Positions 1 to 5,385 of a DNA stretch of 6,307 nucleotides are shown here, piece by piece. Below the pieces are notes generated by a model that worked only from the letters and a program-made list of their open reading frames with translations, searched no databases and was not told where the DNA came from. This DNA comes from DUNY01 sp964520055 (lineage in GTDB: Bacteria > Bacillota > Thermosediminibacteria > Thermosediminibacterales > Tepidanaerobacteraceae). A program made the translations under genes and the position numbers. Position 1 is the first letter of the stretch, and every line of letters begins with the position of its first letter. The stretch covers positions 1 to 6,307 of the forward strand of contig CAZFME010000119.1 in assembly GCA_964520055.1 (NCBI GenBank), given 5' to 3'.

Positions 1-1
1 T

Positions 2-268
2 GTTGAAAATACTGCAGCTGCTTCGGGTGGCGGAGCGGGGATTACCTCAGGCCAACTTATGGTTGATAAGGGGGTTCAAGCAGTAATAACGGGCAATATT
101 GGACCAAATGCCATGAATGTCCTAGTGGCTGCAAATATAGAAATATACCATGGCGTAGCTGCATCAGTAAAAGAGAATATTGAAAAGCTCAACAGGGGGC
201 TTCTTGAAAAAATAAGTAAAACGGTCCCTTCGCATTCAGGGATCAATGTTTCTCGGAGAGATTTCTGA
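2..268 (+). CDS. Dinitrogenase iron-molybdenum cofactor (NifX/NifB C-terminal-like) family protein, 3' end only
   Basis: The reading frame is open from the left window edge to TGA at 266-268, giving the last 88 residues; the start lies outside. An ATG at 59 is internal: the family-typical sequence GGGAGI...GQLMVDKGV precedes and spans it. What is visible is a glycine-rich turn, then D-KGVQAVITGNIGPNA, then an alternating hydrophobic strand ending IEIYHG, and a helix (VKENIEKLNRGLL). This is the ribonuclease H-like fold of the NifX / NifB C-terminal / MTH1175-like family. Members bind or carry metal clusters or precursors. Stand-alone short versions are common in anaerobes without nitrogenase, so a nitrogen-fixation role cannot be claimed. 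The final dozen residues (SHSGINVSRRDF) do not resemble the family core and look like a lineage-specific tail. The following DUF5320 gene is a frequent neighbour of such proteins. Family assignment is confident; function is not. Confidence 0.85.
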   Translation, partial: VENTAAASGGGAGITSGQLMVDKGVQAVITGNIGPNAMNVLVAANIEIYHGVAASVKENIEKLNRGLLEKISKTVPSHSGINVSRRDF

Positions 269-409
269 GATTTATTTAAATAAGATTCCCAGCCTATAAA
301 TTATGTATATATGATGAGAATAATGAAAAACTGAAAATAAAAGCGTTAGATAAAGATCTATTCTCAATAGACAATCGAACCGTTAAAAAACTGGAAAGGA
401 GGTGAAATC
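269..409. other. Intergenic stretch before the DUF5320 gene
   Basis: This A/T-rich spacer contains an all-A/T 12-bp palindrome (TTATTTAAATAA, 272-283) just after the NifX-like stop. It also contains an open stretch without a start codon (280-405) and the strong ribosome binding site of the next gene (AAAGGAGGTGA, 395-405). No convincing promoter with both -35 and -10 boxes was found, so the DUF5320 gene may be co-transcribed with the upstream gene. Confidence 0.5.
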
Positions 410-787
410 ATGCCTAGAGGAGATGGAACAGGTCCTGTCGGATACGGTCCTATGACTGGTCGTGGTGCGGGTTTTTGTGCAGGTTTTCCGGTGCCCGGAT
501 ATCTCAATCCAATGGGAAGAGGATTCCGAGGAAGAGGCCGTGGCCTTGGTTTTTATGGCCGTGGACGAGGATATAGACATCAGTATTATGCTACAGGCCT
601 GCCTTTTTGGGCAAGGGGCGCTTACCCTTTTGAGCCTGCCCCGGATTATTATGAAGAGTATAGTCCGGAAAATGAAGTTAAGGTCCTTTCTCAGGAGGCA
701 AAGTTCTTAAAACAAGAACTTGAAGCAATAGAAGATAAACTGGACCAGCTAAGAAGGATAGAAAAAGAAAATCCCACTGATGAATAA
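410..787 (+). CDS. DUF5320-type Gly/Arg-rich small protein with C-terminal coiled coil
   Basis: The gene encodes 125 residues. The ATG is supported by AAAGGAGGTGA (395-405) at ideal spacing. The N-terminus (MPRGDGTGPVGYGPMTGRGAG) is the hallmark of the small DUF5320 family found in anaerobic bacteria and archaea. Residues 36-54 form a Gly/Arg repeat resembling an RGG box (GRGFRGRGRG, then GRGRG), with interspersed Tyr/Phe. Residues 60-80 are aromatic and proline-rich. Residues about 86-120 are charged with heptad-like leucines and read as a coiled coil, probably for oligomerisation. There is a single cysteine (23), no signal peptide and no membrane segment. The biochemical function is unknown. 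These genes often sit beside NifX-like or Mrp/NBP35-type ATPase genes, as here, which hints at metal-cluster handling, but that is inference. Reading frames overlapping it on either strand have no independent support. Confidence 0.85.
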   Translation: MPRGDGTGPVGYGPMTGRGAGFCAGFPVPGYLNPMGRGFRGRGRGLGFYGRGRGYRHQYYATGLPFWARGAYPFEPAPDYYEEYSPENEVKVLSQEAKFLKQELEAIEDKLDQLRRIEKENPTDE

Positions 788-1012
788 CAGGATTTGGCAA
801 ATAGCTTGAAGTATCTCTCTCTCTCTTCGGTCCATCGGCTCGAATAATCTATCACATTGCTTATCTCCCACCGCTTATTATCGGAGCTGTGGGTGGACTG
901 AAATTCTTAAACAAAAGACAATGTATTAATAAAAAAGTGGTACAGGGGAAAGTTTACCTGCACCATTTTTTTTATACTCAATGAAAGGCTTTAGTTCGGT
1001 TAATATCTTTAG
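788..1012. other. Gene-poor stretch between DUF5320 and the PucR-type gene
   Basis: This stretch has no gene with a credible start. It contains a CT-dinucleotide run (813-824), an open frame without ATG at 805-984 that reads like the end of a small membrane protein (see findings), and a terminator hairpin at 938-973. The pucR-side promoter follows. Confidence 0.5.
938..973 (+). terminator. Rho-independent terminator downstream of DUF5320
   Basis: The arms TGGTACAGG (938-946) and CCTGCACCA (957-965) form a 9-position stem with one A-C mismatch around a 10-nt loop, followed at once by eight T residues (966-973). An A run (931-936) precedes the stem, so it could also work on the opposite strand. 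It separates the NifX/DUF5320 unit from the regulator gene. Confidence 0.75.
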
Positions 1013-1018
1013 TATAAT
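990..1018 (+). promoter_or_regulatory. Probable sigma-A promoter of the PucR-type regulator
   Basis: A perfect -10 box TATAAT lies at 1013-1018. The best-spaced -35 candidate (TTTAGT, 990-995, 17-bp spacer) is weak, matching the consensus at three positions. A weak -35 is what one expects of a regulator gene that is expressed at low level or needs help. It would give a leader of about 55-60 nt before the ATG at 1083. Confidence 0.5.
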
Positions 1019-1069
1019 AAAAATATAGCCAAAGATAAAAAATGCAACGGCAGTTTCATAGTCCATGTC

Positions 1070-1147
1070 AGGAGATGATTATATGGGATAACTGTAAAAG
1101 AGGCTTTAACAATAGGAAGATTAAAAGAGAGTAAGATTATTGCAGGT
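1070..1147 (+). other. Original start of the PucR-type gene, with an apparent one-base deletion
   Basis: AGGAGATGAT (1070-1079) is a near-ideal ribosome binding site for ATG 1083-1085, but that frame reads ATG GGA TAA and stops. Shifted by one base, 1085-1147 reads GITVKEALTIGRLK, then ESKIIAG, running without a stop into the ATG at 1148. This matches the first strand and helix of the PucR N-terminal domain. A single extra G in the run at 1085-1087 would give ATG GGG ATA ACT and a 390-residue protein. No ATG, GTG or TTG start exists in the correct frame between the stop at 1076-1078 and 1148. The cause is either a true deletion or a sequencing/assembly error in a short G run. Confidence 0.75.
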
Positions 1148-2254
1148 ATGGGCGGCTTGAATCGTATTGTAAGTTATGTGGACATATTGGAAGTGCCAGA
1201 TATCGCAAAATGGCTCAGAGGTGAAGTACTTCTGCTAACTACCGGTTATGCAATTAAAGACGATCCTGACAAACAGGAAAAACTCATTATCGAACTGGCG
1301 CAGCATAATGCCTCAGGTATAATTATAAAACTGAATCGTTTTTTGGATTCCATTCCGAACAGAATGATTAAAAAGGCCAATGAAATTGAACTCCCCATTA
1401 TACAGATGCCCTCCGACATACCCTACATTGAAGTAACTCATCCTCTCCTCAAGGAAATACTGTTAAAGCAGAATAAAGAAAGATGGACCAGTGAGAAATT
1501 GAGAGAAATCCTTGGCAATGACTTTAGCAGTACTGCTGAGATAAGTCGGAAACTAAAGCAGCTCAACGGCTATTTTAACACCCAAGCTCCAGTTGCAATT
1601 GTTGTAATGGCATTGAATCATACGAAACCCGCAAGTGAATATGTGAAGATAGAAAAGAATGTATACAGCGATAAAATCATATCAGGAGAAATTAACGGGC
1701 ATTATATATTTATTTGCACAGTAAAATCACACCTAAATTGGAAGGATGAACTAGAAGAGCTGTTGTTTAAAACAAACATAATCGATGATTTATCTAAGAA
1801 TTGTACCATTTGCATAAGCCGGCTGATAAAAAACCTCAACGAAATAAAAGGGGAATATGAAAAAATAAAGAGTGCCATCGGTATAATTGACCAACTTAAT
1901 GTAAAAAAAGATAAATTTTATTACGATGATATCATTCATTATGTGTTCCTTAACAGTATTTGTGATCTGGATAAAACAAAAAAATTCATAGAATATGTAT
2001 TAAAGCCATTTAATGTCATAGAAACAAAAGAACGCGAAATTTTAATCAAAACTTTGCATGCTTATGTAAAAAATGGCGGTAATTTAACACAAGCTTCAAA
2101 AAGCCTCTTTTTACATAGAAATACATTCATTTATCGGATGAATAAATTGAAAAAAATAACAAATATTTCTCTGGATTCGCATGATGAACTGTTTAAATAT
2201 AACATCGCTATATCTCTTTATGAACTAATCAATAAATATAAACATGATAGGTAA
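1148..2254 (+). CDS. PucR-type transcriptional regulator (5' end frameshifted)
   Basis: From ATG 1148 the frame encodes 368 residues; the intact gene probably began at 1083 (see the separate entry). The N-terminal part (about 1-105) is the PucR/purine-catabolism regulator domain: GGLNRIVSYVDILEVPDI, then WLRGEVLLLTTGY, then the IQMP strand. A less conserved middle resembles the GGDEF-like segment of CdaR/PucR proteins. The C-terminus (about 302-360) is the PucR-type helix-turn-helix: YVKNGGNLTQASKSLFLHRN, followed by TFIYRMNKLKKIT. Relatives are usually activators of nitrogen-compound catabolism (PucR for purine breakdown in Bacillus; others for similar pathways). The gene lies just upstream of, and codirectional with, the permease operon, so it is the natural candidate regulator of it. 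The start at 1148 has no good ribosome binding site and would remove the first strand of the sensor domain. If the frameshift is real, the protein is truncated or not made. Confidence 0.85.
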   Translation: MGGLNRIVSYVDILEVPDIAKWLRGEVLLLTTGYAIKDDPDKQEKLIIELAQHNASGIIIKLNRFLDSIPNRMIKKANEIELPIIQMPSDIPYIEVTHPLLKEILLKQNKERWTSEKLREILGNDFSSTAEISRKLKQLNGYFNTQAPVAIVVMALNHTKPASEYVKIEKNVYSDKIISGEINGHYIFICTVKSHLNWKDELEELLFKTNIIDDLSKNCTICISRLIKNLNEIKGEYEKIKSAIGIIDQLNVKKDKFYYDDIIHYVFLNSICDLDKTKKFIEYVLKPFNVIETKEREILIKTLHAYVKNGGNLTQASKSLFLHRNTFIYRMNKLKKITNISLDSHDELFKYNIAISLYELINKYKHDR

Positions 2255-2266
2255 AAGTTTTTCCTG

Positions 2267-2306
2267 AAATCCTCTTATATATTTGTAAGAGGATTTAATA
2301 TTTTTA
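2267..2306 (+). terminator. Rho-independent terminator after the PucR-type gene
   Basis: A perfect 11-bp stem AAATCCTCTTA (2267-2277) / TAAGAGGATTT (2286-2296) encloses an 8-nt loop and is followed by AATATTTTTA. It begins 12 nt after the stop codon. It makes the regulator a separate transcription unit from the permease operon. Confidence 0.8.
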
Positions 2307-2312
2307 GATTTA

Positions 2313-2332
2313 TTATACAACAGTGTACATAA
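2313..2332. promoter_or_regulatory. Imperfect dyad upstream of the operon promoter, possible regulator site
   Basis: TTATACA (2313-2319) faces TGTACATAA (2324-2332): the outer TTAT/ATAA and inner ACA/TGT pair across ACAG if two bases (AC, 2327-2328) are skipped. The centre lies about 40 bp upstream of the -35 box, a fitting place for an activator site. No PucR-type site is known to me that it matches, so this is only a candidate. Confidence 0.25.
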
Positions 2333-2362
2333 AAACCCATATTTTTTGTTGACAAGTATCCA

Positions 2363-2391
2363 TTGAATATGCATCAATAAAGAAGTACAAT
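2363..2391 (+). promoter_or_regulatory. Sigma-A promoter of the permease-hydrolase-racemase-DUF1177 operon
   Basis: TTGAAT (2363-2368) and TACAAT (2386-2391) are separated by exactly 17 bp, a good match to the housekeeping consensus. A/T tracts upstream (2331-2348) resemble an UP element. Transcription would start near 2398, leaving a leader of about 100 nt before the permease ATG. A perfect TTGACA at 2349-2354 has no matching -10 box at normal spacing. Confidence 0.65.
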
Positions 2392-2400
2392 GTAATCATA

Positions 2401-2412
2401 TAATTATAATTA
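2401..2412. repeat. A/T palindrome at the likely transcription start
   Basis: TAATTATAATTA is a perfect 12-bp palindrome located a few bases after the predicted start of transcription, where an operator could sit. It consists only of A and T in an A/T-rich spacer, so chance is a real possibility. Confidence 0.3.
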
Positions 2413-2437
2413 TTTTAATTATTAGAAGGAGGCGAGT

Positions 2438-2482
2438 GTGGAAAAGAGATTCACATTTTTAATTAAAATTTACAAAAATTAA
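2438..2482 (+). CDS. Possible 14-codon leader peptide upstream of the permease
   Basis: AGAAGGAGG (2424-2432) is a strong ribosome binding site 5 nt before GTG 2438. The frame reads MEKRFTFLIKIYKN and stops at 2480-2482, only 17 nt before the permease ATG and just before the second strong ribosome binding site. A short Lys/Phe/Ile-rich peptide inside an approximately 100-nt leader could act in translational coupling or control. A GTG at 2436 would give an 8-residue alternative. No structured attenuator hairpin is obvious. Expression is unproven; the ribosome binding site is the main evidence. Confidence 0.35.
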   Translation: MEKRFTFLIKIYKN

Positions 2483-2499
2483 AAAAAAGGAGGTAGTTT

Positions 2500-3804
2500 A
2501 TGTCTACAGAGAAAACTCTAGATAAGATATTTGAAGATTATGGGGTTGAACCTGTACCTAAGGATCAAACCAAGGATTGGCTTTCGATGGGTTTAATATG
2601 GGCTGGTGTCGGCATAAGTCTGGGACTTCTGATGACAGGCGGAGCCTTAGGTGAAGGACTTACTTTTAAACAATCAATAATTGCTTCTTTTATTGGAGGA
2701 GCCGTATTGGCTATGGTTACTGCCCTATGTGGCATTATAGGAGCAGAAACAAATCTATCTACCGCAATGATAAGTAGGTTTACTTTTGGTGAAAAAGCCG
2801 TAATACTTATAGCATTAATTCAAGCTTTTGGTTCATATGGCTGGTTTGGCGTACAACTGGGGCTTTTTGGCAATACTGCTGCAGCTGCGTGGAATATTGC
2901 AACGGGTGGAAGCGCAAATGTAAAGTTCTTAATGATTTTTGGTGGTTTGTGCATGATTTTAACGGCAACTATAGGGTATCGCGGCCTTGATTTTTTGAGC
3001 AAGTTAGCAGTGCCCTTACTGCTCGTATTAATGGCAGGTTCTGTTTGGAAGGTATTACAGGTCTATACACTGGCAGACATTATGGCATTTGAACGTGCAG
3101 GCGAACCAATATCGCTTGGATTAGGTATTTCTATGGTTATTAGTTCATTTATTGTAGGAGCAGTTGTAGCACCCGATGTTTCCAGATATGCAAAAACTCC
3201 CAGAGACACCGCGGGTGCTGCTTTATTGGCATTTGCAATTGTAGTGCCACTTATTATGCTTATAGGTGCGGTTATGGCTCAAGCAGCAGGCACTTGGGAC
3301 CTTGTAGATATAATGTTAAGACTGGGATGGGGATTAACCGCTTTGATTGTATTACTTTTAGCCCAGTGGACATCAAATGATAATAATCTTTACTGTTCGG
3401 CACTTGGTTTTGCCGTTGTATTTAAGAAACTGGAGAAATGGCAGCTTACAGTAATCTCCGGAGTTCTTGGAATAATTCTCGCATTGCTAGGAATATATGA
3501 TAGATTTATTCCTTGGTTGATTACCTTGGGAGTCTTAATACCGCCTATGGGCGGCGTGATGGCAGTAGATTACTATCTGTTTTATAAAGATTATTACCAG
3601 GTTCAATATCTTGATAGGTTGGTAGACCTGCGCTATGTTTCAATTTTATCTTGGATTATAGGTTCTGCTGTGTCGTTCATAACTAGCGGTGAAACAGTTT
3701 CATTTACGACCGTTCCCGCTTTGGATGGTTTTCTCGCATCTGCCATAATCCAATATGTAGGTATAGTAATGACCAAATCCAAATCTGCCGTTATCAAATA
3801 CTAA
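2500..3804 (+). CDS. NCS1-family permease, CodB-like (nucleobase / hydantoin-type transporter)
   Basis: The gene encodes 434 residues, the usual length for bacterial NCS1 carriers, with about twelve hydrophobic segments and a hydrophilic N-terminus ending TKDWLSMGL. AAAAGGAGG (2486-2494) sets the ATG. CodB-like features in order: WAGVGISLGLLMTGGAL (34-50, TM1); GAETNLSTAMISRFTFGEKA (81-100), the family's GxxTxxxxRxxFG-like loop; GSYGWFGVQLGLFG (111-124); APDVSRYAKTPRD (224-236); AQWTSNDNNLYCSALG (288-303); and IPPMGGVMAVDYYL (347-360). Trp115 and Gln119 have the same spacing as the substrate-stacking Trp and the Gln of the hydantoin carrier Mhp1, consistent with a planar amide-bearing ring as substrate. 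NCS1 carriers are typically sodium- or proton-coupled importers in the cytoplasmic membrane. As first gene of an operon with an amidase and a racemase, it probably imports their precursor. Cytosine is the default by homology, but no cytosine deaminase is in view, so a hydantoin, uracil-like or other cyclic amide is as likely. Confidence 0.9.
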   Translation: MSTEKTLDKIFEDYGVEPVPKDQTKDWLSMGLIWAGVGISLGLLMTGGALGEGLTFKQSIIASFIGGAVLAMVTALCGIIGAETNLSTAMISRFTFGEKAVILIALIQAFGSYGWFGVQLGLFGNTAAAAWNIATGGSANVKFLMIFGGLCMILTATIGYRGLDFLSKLAVPLLLVLMAGSVWKVLQVYTLADIMAFERAGEPISLGLGISMVISSFIVGAVVAPDVSRYAKTPRDTAGAALLAFAIVVPLIMLIGAVMAQAAGTWDLVDIMLRLGWGLTALIVLLLAQWTSNDNNLYCSALGFAVVFKKLEKWQLTVISGVLGIILALLGIYDRFIPWLITLGVLIPPMGGVMAVDYYLFYKDYYQVQYLDRLVDLRYVSILSWIIGSAVSFITSGETVSFTTVPALDGFLASAIIQYVGIVMTKSKSAVIKY

Positions 3805-3818
3805 ATGATTATGACAAT

Positions 3819-3836
3819 AAAGAGGTGGTTGAATTG
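3819..3836 (+). promoter_or_regulatory. Ribosome binding site that selects a TTG start for the hydrolase
   Basis: AAAGAGGTGG (3819-3828) is the only ribosome binding site here, and it contains the in-frame GTG at 3825. A start at 3825 would overlap its own binding site. TTG at 3834, 5 nt downstream, has normal spacing and gives the family-typical beginning MRNIKLALVQFES. Confidence 0.7.
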
Positions 3837-4643
3837 CGAAATATCAAATTGGCACTTGTCCAATTTGAGAGTAAGATGATGGATGTAAAGGCAAATGTAG
3901 TAAAAGGGCTTGAATTTATTAAAGACGCATCAAATCAGAGTGCCGATTTAATAGCTTTTCCCGAATTGTTTACGACAGGCTACAATGCAGATATGATTGG
4001 AAAAAATTATTATGACCTTGCCGAAACTTTGGAAGGCGAAACAGTAACCACGTTTTGCGAAGCTGCCAAAAACTACAATATCAACATAGTTGCACCTATA
4101 GCCGTTCAGAAAGAGATGCCTGGTGTTATTTATAACAGCGCTGTTGTTATAGGGAGAAAAGGCAAAGTATTGGGTACATTCGACAAAGTACATTTATGGG
4201 CTGGTGACAGGTTTTATTTTAGAGCGGGAGATGAATACCCAGTTTTTGACATGGATTTTGGCAAGATTGGAATAATAATTTGCTACGACGGAGGGTTTCC
4301 TGAGGCTTCCCGCGTATTAGCCCTGCGTGGTGCTGAGCTCATTTTATGCCCATCGGCTTTTCCAATATGGGACAAGGATATGTGGGACATTTATTTTAAA
4401 TCCCGAGCGCTTGAGAATGCCTGTTTTGTCGCTGGAATTAACAGGGTAGGGAAGGAAAGGGAACTTCATATGTTCGGCAATAACAAGCTTGCCAATCCAA
4501 GGGGCAAGATACTTCTTGATGCAGATTTGGATGTGGAACAGATGCAGGTTGTTGAAATAGATTTGGATGATGTGTTTGAATTCAGGAAATCAGTGCCGTA
4601 TCTGAAAGACAGAAGAATAGACACTTACAAGCCTATATGTTAG
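3834..4643 (+). CDS. Nitrilase-superfamily carbon-nitrogen hydrolase (amidase / N-carbamoyl hydrolase-like)
   Basis: From TTG 3834 the protein has 269 residues, typical of single-domain carbon-nitrogen hydrolases. The catalytic Glu-Lys-Cys set is complete: Glu44 in LIAFPELFTTGYN, Lys118 in TFDKVHLW, and Cys150 in IGIIICYDGGFPEASR. The later PSAFPIW and SRALENACFVAGIN segments are also typical. The usual auxiliary glutamate a few residues after the lysine (as in KVHLW..E) appears to be Asp125 (WAGDRFYF), a conservative but notable change. Such enzymes hydrolyse amides, N-carbamoyl amines or nitriles through a cysteine acyl-enzyme, releasing ammonia or CO2 plus ammonia. They are cytoplasmic; no signal peptide is seen. 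The gene starts 29 nt after the permease stop and is clearly co-transcribed. With a hydantoin-racemase-like neighbour, an N-carbamoyl amino acid hydrolase or an amidase for a ring-opening product is a reasonable guess; the substrate cannot be read from sequence. Confidence 0.88.
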   Translation: MRNIKLALVQFESKMMDVKANVVKGLEFIKDASNQSADLIAFPELFTTGYNADMIGKNYYDLAETLEGETVTTFCEAAKNYNINIVAPIAVQKEMPGVIYNSAVVIGRKGKVLGTFDKVHLWAGDRFYFRAGDEYPVFDMDFGKIGIIICYDGGFPEASRVLALRGAELILCPSAFPIWDKDMWDIYFKSRALENACFVAGINRVGKERELHMFGNNKLANPRGKILLDADLDVEQMQVVEIDLDDVFEFRKSVPYLKDRRIDTYKPIC

Positions 4644-4655
4644 ATACAATAAAAC

Positions 4656-4675
4656 GGCGGGCTATATTGCCCGCC
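4656..4675 (+). terminator. GC-rich hairpin between hydrolase and racemase genes (weak terminator or processing site)
   Basis: GGCGGGC (4656-4662) and GCCCGCC (4669-4675) form a perfect 7-bp GC stem with a 6-nt loop, 12 nt after the hydrolase stop. The following bases (TTCCAAAATT) lack a proper T run, so full termination is unlikely. Partial read-through or protection of the upstream message is more plausible, which would lower racemase/DUF1177 output relative to permease/hydrolase. Confidence 0.6.
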
Positions 4676-4696
4676 TTCCAAAATTAGTACATACAT

Positions 4697-4712
4697 GAGG
4701 AGAAACTGCATG
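4697..4712 (+). promoter_or_regulatory. Ribosome binding site that selects ATG 4710 for the racemase
   Basis: GAGGAGA (4697-4703) lies 6 nt before ATG 4710. The upstream in-frame ATG at 4695 overlaps this binding site and has none of its own. Confidence 0.7.
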
Positions 4713-5357
4713 AAAAAAACCAAAGTGGGTCTAATCAGGGTTCTTACAACTGATGATAAAGACATATTATATGCACATGAAAAAAAGCTGATGAAGTATT
4801 TCTCAAATTTACAAATAACAACAAGATGCATACCGAATCAACCAGAAGGTATTTATGATGAAAATACCGAAAAAATGGCCATACCTAAGATTGTTGAACT
4901 TGCCAAACAATTTGAAAAAGAATATGCAGACATAGTTTTTATAAGTTGTGCCAATGATCCAGCACTAAGAAATACCAGACAGATACTTAGTATCCCAGTA
5001 ATAGGTGCAGGTTCTTGCTGCGCAACTTTCGCACTGGGAATAAGCAACAAAATAGGAATTTTAATGATAACGCAAAATGCCTCCCAGACGATGGTAAAAA
5101 TCCTCGGGGATAATTTGATTAGCTGTGTAAGGCCGACAGGGGTCAATAAGACTTTGGATCTGTTGACAGAAGAAGGTAAAAGAAGCTCTTTGGAGGCAGT
5201 AGAAAGGTTAACCGAAAAAGGGTGCGATACCATAGCATTGGCCTGTACGGGTATGTCTACCATAGGATTTGCGGATATGATAAAAAAGACTCATAAAGTG
5301 AATGTAATAGACCCGGTCTTAGCTGCGGGTTTGCTTATGAGTTATCGGTTTTTTTAG
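4710..5357 (+). CDS. Asp/Glu/hydantoin racemase-family protein
   Basis: From ATG 4710 the protein has 215 residues. The fold signature is a twofold-repeated alpha/beta protein with two catalytic-type cysteines. Cys80 is in ADIVFISCANDPAL and Cys179 in DTIALACTGMS, at positions close to those of the pair in hydantoin racemases and related cofactor-independent amino acid racemases. The N-terminus KKTKVGLIRVLTT is the first beta strand, and NVIDPVLAAGLLM is the usual C-terminal helix motif. Family enzymes interconvert the stereoisomers of aspartate, glutamate or 5-substituted hydantoins by two-base chemistry, or in related groups perform decarboxylation or isomerisation (maleate isomerase, arylmalonate decarboxylase). 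Cys-Cys as found here favours racemase-like chemistry. It follows the hydrolase with a hairpin between, and precedes DUF1177 by 28 nt. Racemase-family genes beside DUF1177 are, to my memory, a recurrent pairing. Substrate unknown. Confidence 0.85.
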   Translation: MKKTKVGLIRVLTTDDKDILYAHEKKLMKYFSNLQITTRCIPNQPEGIYDENTEKMAIPKIVELAKQFEKEYADIVFISCANDPALRNTRQILSIPVIGAGSCCATFALGISNKIGILMITQNASQTMVKILGDNLISCVRPTGVNKTLDLLTEEGKRSSLEAVERLTEKGCDTIALACTGMSTIGFADMIKKTHKVNVIDPVLAAGLLMSYRFF

Positions 5358-5385
5358 AATTATAAAAGAATCGGGGCGAGGAAAC

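Noticed and set aside
462..710. An 82-codon + strand frame overlapping the DUF5320 gene
   Set aside because: It lies wholly inside the DUF5320 coding sequence in another frame, has no ribosome binding site, and its translation has no recognisable family features.
813..824. CT dinucleotide run as a phase-variation repeat
   Set aside because: It is short, lies outside any supported gene and is not between promoter boxes, so slippage would have no visible target.
1083..1091. Programmed frameshift at the start of the regulator gene
   Set aside because: The slip would have to occur at the first or second codon with no slippery heptamer or downstream structure; a simple deletion or sequencing error is far more likely.
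2349..2377. Perfect TTGACA as -35 box of the operon promoter
   Set aside because: At 16-18 bp spacing the -10 position reads GCATCA, CATCAA or ATCAAT, a poor match; the TTGAAT-17-TACAAT pair slightly downstream is better balanced.
2398..2499. Purine or other riboswitch in the permease leader
   Set aside because: The leader is only about 100 nt, nearly all A/T, and shows no paired helices or conserved riboswitch core; no terminator or sequestering stem was found.
3825..3827. GTG 3825 as start of the hydrolase
   Set aside because: It is part of the ribosome binding site itself, with none further upstream at proper spacing; TTG 3834 fits better.
4853..5263. A 136-codon - strand frame inside the racemase gene
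   Set aside because: It is an antisense shadow of a clearly coding gene; the racemase motifs with both cysteines are on the + strand and no binding site supports the reverse frame.
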